DNA of 64,000 nt from Streptomyces longwoodensis (GTDB lineage Bacteria; Actinomycetota; Actinomycetes; Streptomycetales; Streptomycetaceae). The stretch covers positions 170,229-234,228 of the forward strand of contig NZ_KQ948562.1 in assembly GCF_001514125.1 (NCBI RefSeq), read 5' to 3'. Shown here piece by piece: positions 1 to 8,743 of this stretch; position 1 is the stretch's first letter, and the number at the start of each line of letters is the position of its first letter. The notes below the pieces were generated by a model that saw nothing but the letters and a program-made list of their open reading frames with translations, was not told where the DNA came from and searched no databases. The position numbers and the translations under genes are program-made.

Positions 1-413
<413 letters not shown>

Positions 414-466
414 GACCCCATCCGATAGGCTGTGAGCTTCGCCCCCCGCCGCCGGGCGACGTCAAC

Positions 467-541
467 CACTCGGGCACGGTTCAAACATCCGAGTGATGTG
501 ATCTTGACCCCTGTTGCTTTCGGCTGCCCGCGTGCTAGGCT
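467..541 (+). promoter_or_regulatory. Promoter region of the cold-shock gene
   Basis: TTGCTT (514-519) and TAGGCT (536-541), 16 bases apart, form a plausible housekeeping promoter starting RNA near 548. This gives the csp mRNA a leader of about 150 bases, as is usual for cold-shock genes. Just upstream, CACTCGG (467-473) and CCGAGTG (489-495) form a seven-base inverted repeat that could be an operator. Between 548 and 699 I see no gene. Confidence 0.45.
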
Positions 542-699
542 CGCCGCAAGTTGCAGTTTGGTTTCCCTTGCAGTACAGAGCCTGCGGAGCATGTGACCGC
601 GGGCTCTCGTCGTTTTCAGACGTACGCAGTTGTGCAGAACATCGTCTTCACACTTGCTGGTTCTGGAGCAGGGCAACCCTTTGGGCCCAAGGAGGGCTT

Positions 700-903
700 A
701 TGGCTACCGGAACCGTGAAGTGGTTCAACGCCGAAAAGGGCTTTGGCTTCATCGCCCAGGAAGGCGGCGGCCCGGACGTCTTCGTCCACTACTCCGCGAT
801 CAACTCGACCGGCTTCCGGTCCCTCGAGGAGAACCAGCAGGTGTCCTTCGACGTCACGCAGGGCCCGAAGGGCCCGCAGGCGGAGAACGTCACCCCCGTC
901 TGA
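700..903 (+). CDS. Cold-shock protein, CspA family
   Basis: A 67-residue single-stranded nucleic-acid-binding protein of the CspA family, predicted to act as an RNA chaperone. The whole protein is one five-stranded OB fold: it begins [18 protein letters not shown], with RNP1 (KGFGFI, residues 13-18) and RNP2 (VFVHYSAI, about 28-35), the aromatic residues that stack on bases. Length matches the family exactly. The ATG is set by a strong ribosome-binding site (AAGGAGG, ending five bases before it); longer in-frame starts upstream would add non-homologous sequence. A perfect hairpin follows the stop. Streptomycetes carry several csp paralogues, so I assign no symbol. Confidence 0.95.
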   Translation: MATGTVKWFNAEKGFGFIAQEGGGPDVFVHYSAINSTGFRSLEENQQVSFDVTQGPKGPQAENVTPV

Positions 904-950
904 TCCGGGGCTGACCAGGCCCTGAGCACAGACACCGAGTGCAGTACCCA

Positions 951-983
951 AGGAGCCCCGCGCCGCAAGGCGACGGGGCTCCT
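951..983 (+). terminator. Terminator after the cold-shock gene
   Basis: AGGAGCCCCG (951-960) pairs perfectly with CGGGGCTCCT (974-983) around a 13-base loop, 48 bases after the csp stop codon. There is no long T tract, as is usual in this GC-rich group. Confidence 0.75.
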
Positions 984-1053
984 GCCTTTGCACCGTCCGG
1001 CCCCGTCCGTCCGGGCGGAAATCCGCCCACGCCCCTCCGAGGAGGCCCCTGGA

Positions 1054-1524
1054 ATGGCTTACGAGCTGAGCGCGGTGATCGCCGGCGAGGAGGTCCTGCG
1101 CACGGCCGCCCGGGGTCTGCCCGCCGTCCGTACGGCGGCGCTCGGCCGGGGTCTGTCGCTGCTGCCGATGACGGAGGCCCTGTTCCACGCCGTCGCCGAC
1201 GGCCGCGGCCGGGGCGCCCTGGGCTTCCGGGAGGTGCCCGAAGGGTTCGACCGGGTGCTCGCCGTCTGGTCGGCCGGCGGACCGGTGGCCTACGTGGAGG
1301 CCGAGTACTTCGGCGGCGCGGGCGAGCAGCGGGCGGCCGTCTGGGAGGGCGGCTCCCTCGTCCTGGGTCCGCTCCGGGTCGAGGAGGGCGAGCCGTTCCC
1401 GCCGGCCGGCAGCCCGGTCTCCCGGGCGCTGCGCCGGCTGGGGGTCACGGCGCGGCCCGGCGAGGACGAGTTCGCCACCGCCGGCCTGCACCGGCACCGG
1501 AACACCGGGGACTGGGTGGCCTGA
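1054..1524 (+). CDS. Hypothetical protein, 156 aa
   Basis: I do not recognise this family. The protein is soluble, without a signal peptide or membrane segment, and is rich in Gly, Glu and Arg. It begins MAYELSAVIAGEEVLRTAAR and has an internal YVEAEYFGGAGEQRAAVW stretch that looks like a structured core. The start is supported by GAGGAGG about nine bases upstream; an in-frame ATG at 988 would add residues overlapping the preceding terminator region. Codon use is typical of real genes here. It is convergent with the next gene and gives no functional clue from context. Confidence 0.75.
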   Translation: MAYELSAVIAGEEVLRTAARGLPAVRTAALGRGLSLLPMTEALFHAVADGRGRGALGFREVPEGFDRVLAVWSAGGPVAYVEAEYFGGAGEQRAAVWEGGSLVLGPLRVEEGEPFPPAGSPVSRALRRLGVTARPGEDEFATAGLHRHRNTGDWVA

Positions 1525-1551
1525 CGGCGCGTCGGCCCCGGGGGCGCGTCC

Positions 1552-2040
1552 CTACGAACAGGTCCCCGGCTGCTCGCCCTCCAGCGGGTCCCGGTCCAGC
1601 GTCGGCGCCGACGCCAGGGCCCTCTCGTACGAGGTGCGGGCGAAGGTGAACGGGCCCAGGGGCAGGGTGCCCCACCGGGGCCGGTGGGGCTGGCGGAACC
1701 CGGTCCAGGTGACCGACTCCGCGGTCACGCCGACGGCGGCCAGCAGGGGCCAGCAGCCCCAGATGCCGCAGGAACAGCCCAGGACCGGGGTGCTGTCCTT
1801 CGGGGTCAGGAAGTGGGCGGGGGCGAACTCCGTCGTGGGCAGACCGGCGTGCTGGGTCAGGAGGAGTTCCTCCTCCTCACGCTCCTGGTCCTCGAACTGG
1901 TCCGCCAGCTCCGGGTGCCACAGGGCGCGGGTCGCGTCCGCCACCCGCCGGCGCAGGTCCACGCCGTCGACGCGCACGGCCCACAGGTGGGCGGAGGGGT
2001 GCTCCGGAGCGGGGTGGCGGAGGAACTCGATCGTGTGCAC
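1552..2040 (-). CDS. Hypothetical protein with a CSCGIWGC cysteine motif, 162 aa
   Basis: Function unknown. The protein starts MHTIEFLRHPAPEHPSAHLW and carries an acidic stretch (EDQEREEEELLL, about residues 49-60). Its most distinctive feature is LGCSCGIWGCWPLLA near residues 87-101: three closely spaced cysteines followed by Trp-Pro, which could bind a metal or form a disulfide. It lacks a signal peptide or membrane span. It lies downstream of fadD on the same strand with a 41-base gap, so it may be co-transcribed, but nothing ties it to lipid metabolism. I recall similar cysteine-motif proteins as hypothetical streptomycete proteins; that is memory, not a search. Confidence 0.75.
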   Translation of the reverse strand: MHTIEFLRHPAPEHPSAHLWAVRVDGVDLRRRVADATRALWHPELADQFEDQEREEEELLLTQHAGLPTTEFAPAHFLTPKDSTPVLGCSCGIWGCWPLLAAVGVTAESVTWTGFRQPHRPRWGTLPLGPFTFARTSYERALASAPTLDRDPLEGEQPGTCS

Positions 2041-2081
2041 CCGGGCATCCTCGGGCGCCCGCGCAGGAACGTGCCACCCGT

Positions 2082-4001
2082 TTACTGCGCCGGGTACAGC
2101 CCGTCCACCACGTCCGTGAAGTCCCGCAGGATCCGGTCGCGGCGGAGTTTCATCGACGGGGTGAGGTGGCCGGCCTCCTCCGTGAAGTCCACCGGGAGCA
2201 CGGCGAAGCGGCGGATCGACTCGGGGCGGGAGACGAGCTTGTTCGCCTCGTCCAGGGCCCGTTGCAGCACCGCCTTGAGGTCGTCGTCGTCCAGGAGGAG
2301 TTCGGCGGGGACCGGGTGCTTGCCGTTCATCCGCCGCCAGTGGGTGATGCCGTCGGCGTCGAGGGTGATCAGGGCGGAGACGTAGGGGCGGCCGTCGCCG
2401 ACGAGCATCACCTGCGAGATCAGCGGGTGCGAGCGCAGCCAGTTCTCCAGCGGGGCGGGCGCCACGCTCTTGCCGCCCGCGGTGATGATCATCTCCTTCT
2501 TGCGGCCGGTGATCGTCAGGTAGCCCTCGTCGTCCAGCTGCCCGAGGTCACCGGTCGGCAGCCAGCCGTCGCGGTCCGCCGGGACGACCCCGCCGGCCGC
2601 CGGGTCCCAGTAGCCGCGCAGCACGTGGTCGCCGGCGAGCAGGATCTCGCCGTCGGCGGCGATGCGCACCCGGGTGCCGGGCAGCGGCCAGCCGACGGTG
2701 CCGAGGCGGGGCTTGAGGGGCGGGGTGACCGTGGACGCGCCGGTCGTCTCGGTCAGGCCGTAGCCCTCGTAGATCTCGATGCCCGCGCCCAGGTAGAAGG
2801 CGGCCAGGGGGCGGCCGAGCGGGGAGCCGCCGCAGATGGCGTGCCGGACGCGGCCGCCCATGGCGTTGCGGAGCCGCCGGTAGACCAGCGGGTCGTAGAA
2901 GGTGCGGGCGGCCCGCAGGGTGGCGCCGGGCCCCGCTCCGGTGCCGGCCTTGTGGGCCTCGACCGCCTCGCCGTAGCGGCGCGCGACGGCCGCCGCGCGG
3001 TCGAACGCGGACAGCCGTCCGCCCGCCTCGGCCCGGGCGCGCGCGGTGTTGAAGATCTTCTCCAGCATGTACGGGATGGCCAGCAGGCACGTGGGGCGGA
3101 ACGCGGCCAGGTCGGGCAGCAGGTCCTCGGACCTCAGGCTGGGCGCGTGGCCCAGCCGCACCCGGGCGCGCAGGCAGGCGATGGCGACCATGCGCCCGAA
3201 CACGTGGGACAGGGGCAGGAAGAGCAGGACGGAGAGGTCGTCGCCGCCGGCCCGGAAGACCGGGTGGAGGAGTTCTATGGCGTTGTCGACCTCGGCGAAG
3301 AAGTTGCCGTGGGTGAGCGCGCAGCCCTTGGGCCGGCCGGTGGTGCCGGACGTGTAGATCAGGGTGGCGAGGGTGTCGGGGCCCAGCACGCCCCGGCGCA
3401 CGGACACCTCGCCGTCCGTGACGTGCGCCGCGCCGACCTCGCCCAGCCGGTCGAGGTGCCCCTTGTCCATGACCCACACGTGCCGCAGGTCGGGGATGCG
3501 GTCGCGCTCCGGGCCGAGCGCGGATGCCTGGGCGACGGTCTCCGTGACCAGGGCGACCGCGCCGGAGTCCTGGAGGATCCAGCGGGTCTGGAAGACGGAG
3601 GAGGTCGGGTAGACGGGCACGGTGACCAGCCCGGCCGCCCAGGCGGCGAAGTCCAGCAGCGTCCACTCGTACGTGGTGCGCGCCATGATGGCGATGCGGT
3701 CGCCCGGCGTCAGCCCCTCGGCGATCAGCCCCTTGGCCAGGGCGAGCACCTGCGCCGCGAACTCCTCGGCCGTCACGTCGCTCCAGCGGCCGTCCGGCCA
3801 CCTGCGGCTGAGGACCACCGCGCCCGGCGCGGCGGAGGCGTTGTCGAAGGGCAGGTCGGCGAGCGAACCGTGCCGCACCGGCTGCGCGAACGCCGGTACG
3901 GAGGCCTCGCGCACGACCCCGTCCAGGCGCAGCGTCTCGGGCTGGACGAGGGCGGGGGGAGCCGTGTCGTAGTCGGCGGAGGTGGGGTGTGCGATGGACA
4001 C
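2082..4001 (-). CDS. Long-chain fatty-acid--CoA ligase (AMP-binding enzyme)
   Basis: A 639-residue adenylate-forming enzyme predicted to activate long-chain fatty acids to acyl-CoA through an acyl-AMP intermediate. Signature motifs are present in order: the P-loop-like LIYTSGTTGRPKGCALTHG at about residues 214-232, EGYGLTETTG in the middle, and TGDLGQLDDEGYLTITGRKK with the downstream GGKSVAPAPLE of the mobile carboxy-terminal domain, including the catalytic lysine region. Length fits the bacterial FadD15-like subgroup. No membrane span is evident. It lies next to a thiolase and reductase/hydratase cassette on the same side of the chromosome, consistent with fatty-acid breakdown or remodelling. 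The symbol is left open because streptomycetes have many fadD paralogues. Confidence 0.93.
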   Translation of the reverse strand: MSIAHPTSADYDTAPPALVQPETLRLDGVVREASVPAFAQPVRHGSLADLPFDNASAAPGAVVLSRRWPDGRWSDVTAEEFAAQVLALAKGLIAEGLTPGDRIAIMARTTYEWTLLDFAAWAAGLVTVPVYPTSSVFQTRWILQDSGAVALVTETVAQASALGPERDRIPDLRHVWVMDKGHLDRLGEVGAAHVTDGEVSVRRGVLGPDTLATLIYTSGTTGRPKGCALTHGNFFAEVDNAIELLHPVFRAGGDDLSVLLFLPLSHVFGRMVAIACLRARVRLGHAPSLRSEDLLPDLAAFRPTCLLAIPYMLEKIFNTARARAEAGGRLSAFDRAAAVARRYGEAVEAHKAGTGAGPGATLRAARTFYDPLVYRRLRNAMGGRVRHAICGGSPLGRPLAAFYLGAGIEIYEGYGLTETTGASTVTPPLKPRLGTVGWPLPGTRVRIAADGEILLAGDHVLRGYWDPAAGGVVPADRDGWLPTGDLGQLDDEGYLTITGRKKEMIITAGGKSVAPAPLENWLRSHPLISQVMLVGDGRPYVSALITLDADGITHWRRMNGKHPVPAELLLDDDDLKAVLQRALDEANKLVSRPESIRRFAVLPVDFTEEAGHLTPSMKLRRDRILRDFTDVVDGLYPAQ

Positions 4002-4265
4002 GGGGCGGCTCCCTGGGCGTGCAGCGACGAGAACTGCTTGCTGCCTGAACTACGTGCCTCGGGTGTCGAGGCGTTCACCGTGGTACGTCCCGGAAAGGTG
4101 TTACCGCCGGTCAGCCAGTGGATCGTACGGGCCTGACGTGAGCGTGCTGTGAGGTTTCCGGGTTGCTCCGGGGCCGGGGCTGTGCATTCTTGCCGGTCAT
4201 GTGAGTGACCCTCAGGTACGCCGTCCCGGGCGCCCCGGACCGCCCTCCGACCGCTCCGGCCGGGC

Positions 4266-5552
4266 TCACTCCCGCTCCAGCACCGCCGTCACCCCCTGCC
4301 CGCCGGCCGCGCACACCGAGATCAACCCCCGTCCCGGACCGCCGCGTTCGGCGAGCAGCTTGGCCAGGGTGGCGACGATGCGCGCACCGGTCGCCGCGAA
4401 CGGGTGCCCGGTCGCCAGCGAGGAGCCGGTGACGTTGAGCCGGTCCCGGTCCACCGGGGCCAGGCCGCGCTTCTCCCAGGCCGCGAGGGTGGCCAGCACC
4501 TGGGAGGCGAACGCCTCGTGGATCTCGACCAGGTCGAAGTCCTCGATGCCGTACCCGGCGCGCTCCAGCATGCGCGGCACCGCGTGGGCGGGCGCCATCA
4601 GCAGGCCGTCCTCGCCGTCGGCCACGTCGCCGTGCACGAAGTCGACGGCGGCCGTCGCGTACGTGGTGAGGAACGCGAACGGGCGCAGGCCGCGTGCCTC
4701 GGCCCACTCCTCGGAGGCCAGCAGCACCACCGCGGCGCCGTCCGTCAGCGGGGTCGAATTGCCCGCGGTCATTGTCGGGTCGGGGGCGTCGAGGCCGAAC
4801 ACCGGCTTCAGGCGGGCGAGTTGCGCGACCGTCGAGTCCGGGCGCAGGTTCTGGTCGCGCTCCAGGCCGCGGAAGGGGACGACCAGGTCGTCGAAGAAGC
4901 CCCGCTCGTAGGCGGCGGCCAACCGCTGGTGACTCGTGGCCGCCAACTCGTCCTGCGCCTCACGGCCGATGCCCCAGGCGCGCGCGGTCACCGCCGCGTG
5001 CTCACCCATCGACAGGCCGGTGCGCGGCTCGGCGTTGCGGGGGACGTCCGGGACGAGGTGGCCGGGGCGGATCCGGGCGAGCGCCCTGAGCCGGTCACCG
5101 GTGGACCGGGCCCGGCGGGCCTCCAGCAGGATGCGCCGGAGCCGGTCGTTGACGCCGAGGGGCGCGTCGCTCGCCGTGTCCGCGCCGCCCGCGACCGCCG
5201 ACTCGGTCTGCCCGAGGGCGATCTTGTTGGCGGCGGCGACGACCGCCTGGAGTCCGGTGCCGCACGCCTGCTGGACGTCGTACGCCGGGGTGCGCGGGTC
5301 CAGGGCCGAGCCGAGGACGGTCTCGCGGGCCAGGTTGAAGTCCCGGCTGTGCTTGAGGACGGCGCCGGCCATCACCTCGTCCACCGCGCCCGGCTCCCGC
5401 AGCCCGAAGCGGTCGGCGAGGCCGTCCACCGCCGCGGTGAGCAGGTCCTGGTTGGACGCGGTGGCGTAGGGGCCGTCAGAGCGGGCGAACGGGACACGGC
5501 TCCCGCCGATGATCGCCACACGCCGGGCCCGGGGCGGTTGCACGGGGCTCAT
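4266..5552 (-). CDS. fadA2: Acetyl-CoA acyltransferase (thiolase, FadA2-like)
   Basis: A 428-residue thiolase, predicted to cleave 3-ketoacyl-CoA to acetyl-CoA in beta-oxidation or to run the reverse condensation. The nucleophilic cysteine lies in DVQQACGTGLQ (Cys97). The second active-site segments are NVTGSSLATGHPFAATGARI (catalytic His) and the carboxy-terminal CAAGGQG (second Cys). I start at ATG 5552, with GAGGAG about 9 bases upstream. The ATG at 5582 also has GGAGGT nearby but too close, and it sits inside a palindrome that looks like an operator. It is divergent from a high-molecular-weight FabG and a MaoC hydratase, the same arrangement as fadA2/fabG4/htdX in Mycobacterium tuberculosis, from which I take the symbol. 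Confidence 0.9.
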   Translation of the reverse strand: MSPVQPPRARRVAIIGGSRVPFARSDGPYATASNQDLLTAAVDGLADRFGLREPGAVDEVMAGAVLKHSRDFNLARETVLGSALDPRTPAYDVQQACGTGLQAVVAAANKIALGQTESAVAGGADTASDAPLGVNDRLRRILLEARRARSTGDRLRALARIRPGHLVPDVPRNAEPRTGLSMGEHAAVTARAWGIGREAQDELAATSHQRLAAAYERGFFDDLVVPFRGLERDQNLRPDSTVAQLARLKPVFGLDAPDPTMTAGNSTPLTDGAAVVLLASEEWAEARGLRPFAFLTTYATAAVDFVHGDVADGEDGLLMAPAHAVPRMLERAGYGIEDFDLVEIHEAFASQVLATLAAWEKRGLAPVDRDRLNVTGSSLATGHPFAATGARIVATLAKLLAERGGPGRGLISVCAAGGQGVTAVLERE

Positions 5553-5581
5553 CTCGACCTGCTCCTCATGGTCACGTAGCA

Positions 5582-5641
5582 TTACCTCCGGTAACCTTAC
5601 TCCAGAGTAAGGACTGGGGTAAGACGCCGGGGTAAGACACC
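5582..5641. promoter_or_regulatory. Palindromes and tandem repeats between fadA2 and fabG4
   Basis: This divergent control region holds TTACC-TCC-GGTAA (5582-5594), TTACTC-CA-GAGTAA (5597-5610) and a 13-base unit GGGGTAAGACGCC repeated in tandem at 5616-5628 and 5629-5641 with one change. TTAC...GTAA symmetry is typical of TetR-family operators, and a TetR gene lies at the far end of the fabG4 operon. That this regulator binds here is inference. Confidence 0.6.
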
Positions 5642-5682
5642 GGGACACGACAACGCGCCAGGGACACCGGGGAGTTATACAC

Positions 5683-7068
5683 ATGGCCGACCGCTATCTG
5701 AGCCTCACCGGCACCGCACCCGGCCGGTTCCTCACCCGCAGGCTCGGGCTGCCCCAGCCGGCCGCCCTGCACCGCTGGTCCCCCGACCGCCCCGCCCTCG
5801 ACGGCCCCGTGCTCCACCTCACGGCCGGCCCCTCGTCCCTCGACCTCGCACCCGTGCTCGCACGGACGGGGCTGACCGTCACGACGCGGCGGCCGGAGGT
5901 CGCGGCTGCCGGCGATCCGGGCGCCGGTGGCACCCGCCCGGCCGACGGTGCCGCCCGCCCGGCCGCCGTCGTCCTCGACGCCACCGGGGTCCGGGACGTC
6001 GACACGCTCGCCGGGGTGCACGCGGCCCTCCACCCGGTCGTGCGGTCCGTCGCCCCGAGCGGGCGGATCGTCGTCCTCGGGGCGCCGCTCGACCCGGCCG
6101 ACCACCACCAGTCGGCCGCCCAGCAGGCCCTGGAGGGCTTCACCCGGTCGCTCGGCAAGGAGATCGGCGGGGGCAGGACCGTGAACCTGGTCCGGCTCAC
6201 CGACGCGGGCGCCGCCGGGTCCACCCTGCGCTTCCTGCTCTCCCCCAGGTCGGCCTACGTCAGCGGCCAGGTGATCGACGTCCTCGCGGCGGCCGGCTCC
6301 GCCCCGCAGGCCGACGCCCCGCAGGCCGACCCCGGCCGTCCCCTCGCCGGCCGCACCGCCCTGGTCACCGGGGCCGCCCGGGGCATCGGCGCGGCCGTCG
6401 CCGAGACCCTGGCCCGCGACGGCGCCCGGGTCGTCGTCCTCGACGTGCCGCAGGCCGAGCAGGACGCCCGGAGCCTCGCCGGCCGCCTCGGCGGCACCGC
6501 GCTCACCCTGGACATCACGGCCGCCGACGCGGGCGAACGGATCGCCGCCGAACTCCCCGACGGGCTCGACGTCCTGGTCCACAACGCCGGTGTCACCCGC
6601 GACCGGCGCCTGGTCAACATGCCCGCCGAGCGCTGGAGTTCCGTGCTCGACGTCAACCTCGCGAGCGTGCTGCGCACCACGGACGCCCTGCTCGCCAAGG
6701 GCACCCTGCGCCCGGGCGGACGGATCGTCGCCACCGCCTCCATCGCGGGCCTCGCGGGCAACGCCGGGCAGACCAACTACGGGGCGAGCAAGGCCGGGAT
6801 CGTCGGTCTCGTGCGGTCCCTGGCGCCGCGCGCGCTGGCCGAGCACGGCGTGACGGTGAACGCGGTCGCGCCGGGCTTCATCGAGACGCGGATGACGGCC
6901 GCGGTCCCGCTGTTCCTCCGCGAGGCGGGCCGCCGGATGAACTCCCTCGCCCAGGGCGGACTGCCCGTGGACGTCGCCGAGACCACCGCCTGGCTGGCCG
7001 ACCCCGCGTCCGGCGGGGTCAACGGACAGGTCGTGCGGGTCTGCGGCCAGAGCCTGCTGGGGGCGTGA
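5683..7068 (+). CDS. fabG4: High-molecular-weight 3-oxoacyl-ACP/CoA reductase FabG4
   Basis: A 461-residue short-chain dehydrogenase with the FabG4-type two-domain layout. An amino-terminal flavodoxin-like domain (about 1-210) lacks a complete nucleotide site. A carboxy-terminal Rossmann reductase domain carries TGAARGIG (about 229-236), NAGVTRDR, and the catalytic Ser353, Tyr366 and Lys370. It should reduce 3-oxoacyl thioesters to 3-hydroxyacyl thioesters, with NADH preferred in the mycobacterial homologue. Ordinary FabG is about 245 residues, so the length alone separates this class. The ATG is preceded by GGGGAG. Its stop codon overlaps the start of the MaoC hydratase gene, so the two are translationally coupled. 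Confidence 0.9.
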   Translation: MADRYLSLTGTAPGRFLTRRLGLPQPAALHRWSPDRPALDGPVLHLTAGPSSLDLAPVLARTGLTVTTRRPEVAAAGDPGAGGTRPADGAARPAAVVLDATGVRDVDTLAGVHAALHPVVRSVAPSGRIVVLGAPLDPADHHQSAAQQALEGFTRSLGKEIGGGRTVNLVRLTDAGAAGSTLRFLLSPRSAYVSGQVIDVLAAAGSAPQADAPQADPGRPLAGRTALVTGAARGIGAAVAETLARDGARVVVLDVPQAEQDARSLAGRLGGTALTLDITAADAGERIAAELPDGLDVLVHNAGVTRDRRLVNMPAERWSSVLDVNLASVLRTTDALLAKGTLRPGGRIVATASIAGLAGNAGQTNYGASKAGIVGLVRSLAPRALAEHGVTVNAVAPGFIETRMTAAVPLFLREAGRRMNSLAQGGLPVDVAETTAWLADPASGGVNGQVVRVCGQSLLGA

Positions 7069-7976
7069 TGACCACCACGGACTCCTCGACGCCGCCCACC
7101 CCCGCGGCCCCCGCCACGTCCGGTCCCCCGCTGGGCCTGCTGCTCGCCCGCGGGGCGCTGCTGTCCCCCTTCAAGCGCCCGCGCGCCGACGCCGGCCACC
7201 CGCGGGACCGGATCGTGCTGCCCGGCCTGCGCGTCGACCTGGCACGGCTGGCCGCCTACGAGCGGGTGTGCGGCTTCGCCCCCGGGGACGACGGGCTGCC
7301 GGTGACCTACCCGCACGTGCTGGGCTTCCCGTCCGCCATGCGGCTGATGAGCCGGCGGGACTTCCCGCTGCCGCTGCTCGGCCTGGTGCACACCTCGATC
7401 GACGTCACCCGGCACACCGCGCTCCCGGCCACCGAGCCGTACGACCTCGCCGTGCACGTCGAGGGCCTGGCCCCGCACCGGCGCGGCACGGAGGCCACCG
7501 TGGCCACCGCGCTGCGCTCCGGCGGGGAGGTGGTGTGGGAGTCCCGCAGCACCTACCTGGCCCGGCACCGGACGGAGGGTCCCGTGGCGTCACCCGGGGC
7601 GGGCAGGGGGGACGCCGACGACGTGCCGCTGCCGGTCGTCGACGAGTGGCGGCTCTCGGGGGACGTCGGGCGCCGGTACGGCGCCGCCTCCGGCGACCGC
7701 AACCCCATCCACCTGCACCCGCTCACCGCCCGCCTGTTCGGCTTCCCCCGGGCCATCGCGCACGGCATGTGGACCGTGGCGCGCTGTCTGGCCGCGCACG
7801 GCACCCCGGCGGCGGTCCGGGTGCACGCCGCCTTCCGGGCGCCGGTGCTGCTGCCGGGCACGGTGGTGTTCGCGGCGGACGGCGACCGCTTCACGCTGCG
7901 CGGAGCCGGCGACGACGGACGGTTGCACGTGAGCGGACGCGTGGAGCGCCTCCCCGCACCGCGCGCCCGCGGCTAG
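7068..7976 (+). CDS. MaoC-like (R)-hydratase/dehydratase, HtdX type
   Basis: A 302-residue double-hotdog protein. The carboxy-terminal half carries the hydratase-2 motif YGAASGDRNPIHLHPLTAR followed by FGFPRAIAHGMW, with the catalytic Asp and His of (R)-specific enoyl-CoA hydratases. The amino-terminal hotdog half (about residues 50-170) appears degenerate, as in HtdX-type proteins. It should hydrate or dehydrate 2-enoyl/3-hydroxyacyl thioesters next in line to FabG4. The start overlaps the fabG4 stop as TGATG; a GTG three bases earlier is equally possible. Its 3' end overlaps that of the convergent TetR gene by four bases. With fadA2 across the divergent promoter this makes a complete ketoacyl-to-enoyl module. 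Confidence 0.88.
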   Translation: MTTTDSSTPPTPAAPATSGPPLGLLLARGALLSPFKRPRADAGHPRDRIVLPGLRVDLARLAAYERVCGFAPGDDGLPVTYPHVLGFPSAMRLMSRRDFPLPLLGLVHTSIDVTRHTALPATEPYDLAVHVEGLAPHRRGTEATVATALRSGGEVVWESRSTYLARHRTEGPVASPGAGRGDADDVPLPVVDEWRLSGDVGRRYGAASGDRNPIHLHPLTARLFGFPRAIAHGMWTVARCLAAHGTPAAVRVHAAFRAPVLLPGTVVFAADGDRFTLRGAGDDGRLHVSGRVERLPAPRARG

Positions 7977-8641
7977 CCGGCCGGCCGGGTGAGGGGCTCC
8001 TCGCCCGGCGGGGACCACCGGCGGCCCGCCATCAGGTCGCCGAGGCCCGACCAGGCGAAGTTCATCAGGGTGGTGGCCGCCTGGCGGGCCGTGACGCCCT
8101 CGGTGGCGTTGGCCCAGGCGGCCAGGGACTCGGCGGCGCCGACCAGGGCCTCGGCCAGTCCGGCGACCTCCCGCTCGGGCAGGTGGGGGTTGCGGTGCGC
8201 CTCCCGGGCCGCGGCCGCGATGAGCTGGGTGACGAAGGTGACGATCTCGTCGCGCATCGCCGTGACCTCGGCCGCGAACACCTCGCCGTGGGTGCGGGCC
8301 TGGAGGTGGAGCACCGACCAGGCGTCCGGGTGCTGCGCGGTGTGCGCGAAGAACGCCCGTAGCCCGTCCCAGAGTTGGCGGTCGGCGGGCAGGTCGGTGC
8401 GCACGCCGGCCTGCACCGCCGCGACGAGCGCGGTGGCCTCCCGGCGGATGCACGCGGTGAAGAGGTCTTCCTTGGAGTTCAGGTACAGGTAGACCAACGG
8501 CTTGGACACGCCCGCGAGTTCGGCGATCTCGTCCATCGACGCGGCCCGGTACCCGCGCTGGCCGAAGGTCCGCACGGCGGCGTCCAGCATCTGCTGCTCA
8601 CGGACCGCGCGCGGCATCCGCTTGGTCTTCACGGCACCCAT
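7973..8641 (-). CDS. TetR-family transcriptional regulator
   Basis: A 222-residue repressor-type protein. The amino-terminal helix-turn-helix spans about residues 10-60, with the family signature AAVRTFGQRGYRAASMDEIA and AGVSKPLVYLYLNSKEDLF. The rest is an all-helical ligand domain rich in Ala and Glu. It is convergent with the fabG4-MaoC pair, overlapping by four bases, so it is a natural candidate for the regulator of the fadA2/fabG4 divergent region, with an acyl-CoA or fatty acid as ligand. I find no copy of the TTAC...GTAA palindrome immediately before its own start, so autoregulation is not evident. Confidence 0.9.
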   Translation of the reverse strand: MGAVKTKRMPRAVREQQMLDAAVRTFGQRGYRAASMDEIAELAGVSKPLVYLYLNSKEDLFTACIRREATALVAAVQAGVRTDLPADRQLWDGLRAFFAHTAQHPDAWSVLHLQARTHGEVFAAEVTAMRDEIVTFVTQLIAAAAREAHRNPHLPEREVAGLAEALVGAAESLAAWANATEGVTARQAATTLMNFAWSGLGDLMAGRRWSPPGEEPLTRPAG

Positions 8642-8743
8642 GGGGCCAAGGGTAGTTGGGCGGTGCCGCGGACCGGCCCCTCCGCGGGGCGGGGCGATGC
8701 CTCAGGCCCGATGCCGCAGGGGCGGTCCCTCAGGGGCGGTTGC

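Noticed and set aside
2166-4136. 656-codon open frame opposite fadD
   Set aside because: It is the antisense shadow of a well-supported ligase gene. The product is Gly/Arg/Val-rich without domains.
5553-5684. A longer amino terminus for FadA2 from 5684
   Set aside because: The added residues have no homology and cross the palindromic control region and the start of fabG4.
8690-8743. Short CAGGGGCGGT direct repeats between the tetR and DUF4229 genes
   Set aside because: Only two imperfect copies in GC-rich sequence; not distinguishable from chance.
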